This document shows, piece after piece, positions 60,709 through 64,000 of a stretch of DNA of 64,000 bases. A program made the position numbers and the translations under genes. The stretch is from Planctomycetota bacterium (GTDB lineage Bacteria > Planctomycetota > UBA1135 > GCA-002686595). Numbering within the stretch: position 1 is the stretch's first letter; each line of letters begins with the position of its first letter. Location of the stretch: the NCBI GenBank assembly GCA_014237855.1, contig JABACD010000003.1, positions 62,001 to 126,000 on the forward strand. The letters run 5' to 3'. The notes beneath the pieces are model-generated. The model made no database searches and had not been told where the DNA came from. It worked only from the letters and a program-made list of their open reading frames with translations.

Positions 60709-62787
60709 CTAGAAGGCAATACCCAGGCTGAACTGCAGGACCCAGTCCTCCTCGTTTGGGCGCGGGCTGGGGTTGATTCCCCAGTCAAGCCTCAGGGGGC
60801 CGATGGGAAGCAGCCAGCGCAGTCCGGGGCCAACCCCGTAGCGCATGTCATCAAAACGCAGGGCATCCTCGTAGTCGAGCGACACGTTGCCAGCATCCAC
60901 GAACACTGCGGCAGAGAAGCTCCCGGGAAGCTGTCGCCTGTACTCGATGGAGAAAACGCTGTAGGCCTCGCCACCAATGGGAACGTTGTTGGAGTCCTTT
61001 GGTCCGAGCTCGTCATCTCTGAAGGAGCGCACGGTATTCTGCCCGCCATTGAAGAAGCGCTCCTGAATTGGAATGCCACTCGTGTCTCCCATGGGAGCAA
61101 TGACTCCACCCCTGATCGTTCCGGCGAGATAGTTGTCCTCGTCCAAGGGCTGGTAGTACACGATTCGTCCATCGAGCTTGAAGAAGGTCAGCTCAGACGC
61201 GAGAGCGGCGGGGGCGATCTCATTCCTGAGGCGGAACCAGGTGCCCTTGGTCGGGAGAAAGCTGCTGTCTCGGCTGTCGTAGACATTCGTCAGATAGACA
61301 GTGGAGATGCCAACGTCGCTCTGATTCAGCGGATCCTCATCAGGGATGTCAATCTGAACAGAGCTGGCCTCAGAGATTCGATACTCGTAGCCGTAGATGT
61401 TTCGGTAGCTCTCGGTCAGCAGTCGGGTGAGGTTGAAGCCGGCCCCATACTCTGTCTGATCGAAGCTGACCAGTTGGCGCTCCTCGAAGAAGGTGTTCAT
61501 ACCCAGGACGTTCTCCTTGTTGATGGTGTAAGGGTCCTTGTAGAAGAGTGATACACCTCGGGCCTTGACCGCTAGCTTTCCGCGGAAGGTCAGGGAGCGA
61601 CCTGTTCCAAAGAGATCGTGTTCGGTGACACCTACGAGGAGCCGCATGCGTTCGAAGGAGCCATAGCCTCCCTCGACCATGAAGCTGAGGGTCTCGGCCT
61701 CTTCAACGCGGACGCGCAGGGTGCGTTCAGGACCACTACCCTCAAGGTCGATGCTGACGGAGTCGAACAGCCCGGATGCGTACAGGTCCCGGAAGGCCCT
61801 GCGCTCGTCAGCCCGCCGGACCAGAGCTCCGATCTCAATATCCATCACGTCCAGGATGAATGAGTCCCTGGTCTTTTCATTGCCCTCGATGATGATCTCG
61901 GCAAGACGCACCTGCTCGCCAGGGTGCAGGCTGATTTCCATCCGTACCTCGCCAGTTTGATCGTCAACACCATCCTTCGCTGTGGCGTAGGCGTCGGCGT
62001 ATCCCTGGTCGATCAGGATACTGGCTGCCGCCGCACACACTTCGTAGTTGAGCCGGGGGAAGTAGGGCCTGCCAACGAAGGATGCAAGGCGCTCAACCAT
62101 CGCTGTGTCCTCGTGTCCGGTCTGAGAGACGAGGTCGACGGCCTCGATGGCAAAGCGTGGTCCCTCGGTGATGTGATACTCGAGGAAGGCCTCTCTTCTG
62201 CTCTCGCTGAAGGAGACCTCGGGGCCATCTATCTGGACTTTGATGTAGCCCCGCTGGTAGTACAGCCTCTCCATGGAGGAGCGGGCTGAGCTGGCCTCGT
62301 CCGCCACGTAGTAGAGTTCCCCAAGGCCAAAGAGGCGGGTGGTTGGGCCACCGAGCAGGCTCCTGAGATCTCGATTGGAGATCCTCTCATTGCCGGTCAG
62401 GCGCACGTCCGCCACAGTGCAGCGTGGTCCCTCATTGATGCGGAAGCTAACCAGGGGGAGTTCGCCTGCTGTGGTCGAGAGCTCGTAGGCGACCTCGGTA
62501 AACGGGAAGCCACGCCCACGATAGAAGTTCTCGATGGAGTAGGCCGCGTCGTCTATGAAGGAGATCTGGAAGCCAGCAGCCTCGAAGTCCGAGAGGTCCT
62601 CCTTTGCTGCAATTTGGAGGAGACCTCTAGAGAAGGAGCTCACGCCCTCAAACACGAGGCGGTAGTTCTTCGGAGTCTTCATCAGTTGAGTCTTCAGACC
62701 CTTGAACTCATCGGTCGAGCGGCAGCCCATCAGGCAGAGGAGCCCTGCAAGCAGCAAGAGTCGCGCGATTCGGTTCTGACGACTCAT
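60709..62787 (-). CDS. TamA/BamA-like Omp85 protein with lipoprotein-type signal
   Basis: Outer-membrane assembly protein of 692 residues. After the signal (ending CLMGC, a plausible lipobox) come three or more POTRA modules (about 55-380, with YRGRGFPFTEV and YYQRGYIKVQID). A 16-strand Omp85 barrel follows, ending SLGIAF with a terminal Phe. GGQNTVRSFRDDELGP is the Omp85 signature loop. A lipidated member is unusual for the family. The gene overlaps the stop of tamB-like DNA by one base, and TamA-TamB pairing supports a TAM role in outer-membrane protein or lipid transport. Confidence 0.88.
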   Translation of the reverse strand: MSRQNRIARLLLLAGLLCLMGCRSTDEFKGLKTQLMKTPKNYRLVFEGVSSFSRGLLQIAAKEDLSDFEAAGFQISFIDDAAYSIENFYRGRGFPFTEVAYELSTTAGELPLVSFRINEGPRCTVADVRLTGNERISNRDLRSLLGGPTTRLFGLGELYYVADEASSARSSMERLYYQRGYIKVQIDGPEVSFSESRREAFLEYHITEGPRFAIEAVDLVSQTGHEDTAMVERLASFVGRPYFPRLNYEVCAAAASILIDQGYADAYATAKDGVDDQTGEVRMEISLHPGEQVRLAEIIIEGNEKTRDSFILDVMDIEIGALVRRADERRAFRDLYASGLFDSVSIDLEGSGPERTLRVRVEEAETLSFMVEGGYGSFERMRLLVGVTEHDLFGTGRSLTFRGKLAVKARGVSLFYKDPYTINKENVLGMNTFFEERQLVSFDQTEYGAGFNLTRLLTESYRNIYGYEYRISEASSVQIDIPDEDPLNQSDVGISTVYLTNVYDSRDSSFLPTKGTWFRLRNEIAPAALASELTFFKLDGRIVYYQPLDEDNYLAGTIRGGVIAPMGDTSGIPIQERFFNGGQNTVRSFRDDELGPKDSNNVPIGGEAYSVFSIEYRRQLPGSFSAAVFVDAGNVSLDYEDALRFDDMRYGVGPGLRWLLPIGPLRLDWGINPSPRPNEEDWVLQFSLGIAF

Positions 62788-64000
62788 CAGCGAAACCGGA
62801 AGACGAGGCGTACGCCGAAGTTGTAGTCCTCATAGACATCGCGTTCTCCTGCGAGGAACAGATGCTGCTTGTTGCGCACCTCGCGGGGTAGACCTGCCTT
62901 GTCCGTCAGCCGAAAGGCCAGGTCCACTGTTTCGACTCCGTTCTTGCTGACATCGGTGCCGTAGCTGAACTCGACACGCTCGAGGAGGTTGTCCTCGTTG
63001 ATTGGACCGTCATCGGCGAACCAGCGTGAGACCGTGTCCCAGGCAAGGTAAATGGCCACGGTGTTGGCAGTATTGAGGGCGTCGTTACGATCTGCGTCCT
63101 CTGGCAATCTACCCGTGAGAACCAGTAAGAACAGGTCTTCCTGGGAGAGTGAAGGTGTTGACGTGAAGAGAACATCGGCGTCGTCGTAGTCGCCACTGAT
63201 CGTTCCGCGAATGTCATAGCCGAGCATTCGAGTTCGGCAGACGATCTCGACAGTTGGTACGAACGGGTTCTCCTCGTTGAAGCGAACTGTTCCGCCTGTG
63301 AGCTCGAGCCGTGTGGCTGGAAGCTTCAGAAAGGTCTGGTCGAGGAAGACAGATCCGGTCAGCACTGGGACGAGGCCCGTCCCGCCCAGCCGGAGGTGTG
63401 GGCGCATGCTCCCGCTGACGACCGAGTTACGGACATCGAAGGGAAACCTCGAAGAGAGCTCTACATCGAACCTCATGTCTTTCAGCGGGGACTCTCGCAG
63501 TGCGAAGAGCTGAAAACCGCGTACGCCACTGGCCGTTGGTCCTGGCCTCAGGTCGAGGAACTGCGTACTTGGTGAGTAGTGTCCCTTGGTCAGCGCGACT
63601 CGCCCCGAAAGCAAGAGGTCATCGGCAGATCCACTGACGTTGAGCTGAGTGTCGGCACGAACGCTTGTCTTGGGGTCTCTGAAGAGCAGCAGGTTGTCCC
63701 CGCTGATCTCAAGGTCGACGAGGGTTGAATCCCCATTGAAGCTCGCGCCTCCACTCACCTCGAATGGGGCTGCACCAAGAGTCCCTGTGAGATTTGCGAC
63801 GCGAACCTCACCGCCCTCAAAGGCCAGCTTGCCCTGTAGCGCTTCGATTGTAGGGAGTCCACCGTCTAGCCGAACGCGAGTGTCTGCTACCTCTAGCTCA
63901 CCCTTCAGCTCCGGATCCGTCAGAGGCCCGTCGATGCGCACGGTGCCAGACACCTGACCACGTCTCAGGCTTCTGGCTGAGGCAACGTATCGCTCCAGCA
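62787..64000 (-). CDS. TamB-like translocation protein (C-terminal part, cut by window end)
   Basis: Only the last 404 codons lie in the window. The frame is open to 64000, and the GTG at 63953 is not a real start. The fragment is rich in beta repeats of the TamB (DUF490) type, with phrases such as GTVRIDGPLTDPELKGEL. Near the C-terminus come FLDQTFLKLPATRLELTGGTVRF, YDIRGTISGDYDDADVLFTSTPSLSQEDLFLLVLTG-type motifs and a final VRLVFRFR with a basic end. TamB forms a periplasm-spanning groove for lipid transport with TamA. Its TGA overlaps the tamA ATG by one base. Confidence 0.88.
   Translation of the reverse strand, partial: LERYVASARSLRRGQVSGTVRIDGPLTDPELKGELEVADTRVRLDGGLPTIEALQGKLAFEGGEVRVANLTGTLGAAPFEVSGGASFNGDSTLVDLEISGDNLLLFRDPKTSVRADTQLNVSGSADDLLLSGRVALTKGHYSPSTQFLDLRPGPTASGVRGFQLFALRESPLKDMRFDVELSSRFPFDVRNSVVSGSMRPHLRLGGTGLVPVLTGSVFLDQTFLKLPATRLELTGGTVRFNEENPFVPTVEIVCRTRMLGYDIRGTISGDYDDADVLFTSTPSLSQEDLFLLVLTGRLPEDADRNDALNTANTVAIYLAWDTVSRWFADDGPINEDNLLERVEFSYGTDVSKNGVETVDLAFRLTDKAGLPREVRNKQHLFLAGERDVYEDYNFGVRLVFRFR

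Overview
This is a GC-rich (about 60% by eye), densely coded bacterial chromosome segment. The cell has two membranes: there are outer-membrane barrels (TamA-like, DUF481, phosphate-selective porin), a TamB-like protein, an LpxH-like lipid A enzyme, GmhB and many lipoproteins. DUF1573, DUF1579 and PEGA lipoproteins, two NtrC-type activators with rpoN, and an EF-P with asparagine at the loop tip fit a planctomycete-like (PVC) or neighbouring lineage; that placement is inference. No tRNA, rRNA, IS element, phage, CRISPR array or integron was seen, and no gene-free stretch exceeds 300 bases.

Region 1 (65-13411, + strand) is an exopolysaccharide operon: UDP-xylose and uronate nucleotide-sugar enzymes, glmS, rfbA-rfbD-rfbB, an export lipoprotein, a Wzz/GNVR chain-length protein, an O-antigen-ligase-like polymerase, an asparagine-synthase-type amidotransferase and a polysaccharide deacetylase. 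The last three look like the families that accompany exosortase (XrtA/PEP-CTERM) loci, but there is no exosortase and no PEP-CTERM protein here. No glycosyltransferase or flippase lies in the operon either, so it probably starts left of the window. A sigma-54 response regulator and a 1360-residue TPR protein (13424-18966, - strand) converge on its 3' end with a 12-base gap.

Region 2 (19075-26517) holds an Nramp-like carrier with altered metal motifs, a histidine-kinase-like protein lacking the catalytic boxes, two tandem GT2 enzymes (the second with a lost DxD), gmhB, a PEGA lipoprotein and a GT39-like glycosyltransferase. Region 3 (26546-40059) holds efp, rpoN, an exported protein of unknown role, a signalling operon (FHA-like membrane protein, GGDEF-like protein, NtrC-type regulator) that runs into lpxH-cmk-plsC-rpsA, a lipoprotein and tyrS.

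Region 4 (40093-49065) is mixed: DUF1573 lipoprotein, small P-loop kinase, aldehyde dehydrogenase diverging from a glutamate-cysteine ligase, DUF481 barrel diverging from a porin, a tryptophan-rich secreted protein and a DUF1579 lipoprotein. Region 5 (49062-56860) pairs a PhnD-PhnC-PhnE-PhnE-type ABC importer with a divergent three-subunit molybdenum hydroxylase whose 2Fe-2S subunit carries a Tat signal, followed by a translationally coupled 74-residue Cys-rich protein. Region 6 (56960-64000) has a secreted protein with a calcium-loop-like motif, lon with a long basic tail, and a tamB-tamA pair, with tamB cut by the window edge.

The most promising candidates for undescribed biology are the exosortase-less XrtA-type polysaccharide locus with its regulator/TPR pair, the Tat-exported Mo-hydroxylase with its small Cys-rich partner and divergent oxyanion-type importer, and the FHA-like/GGDEF-like/NtrC signalling operon fused to lipid A and phospholipid genes.
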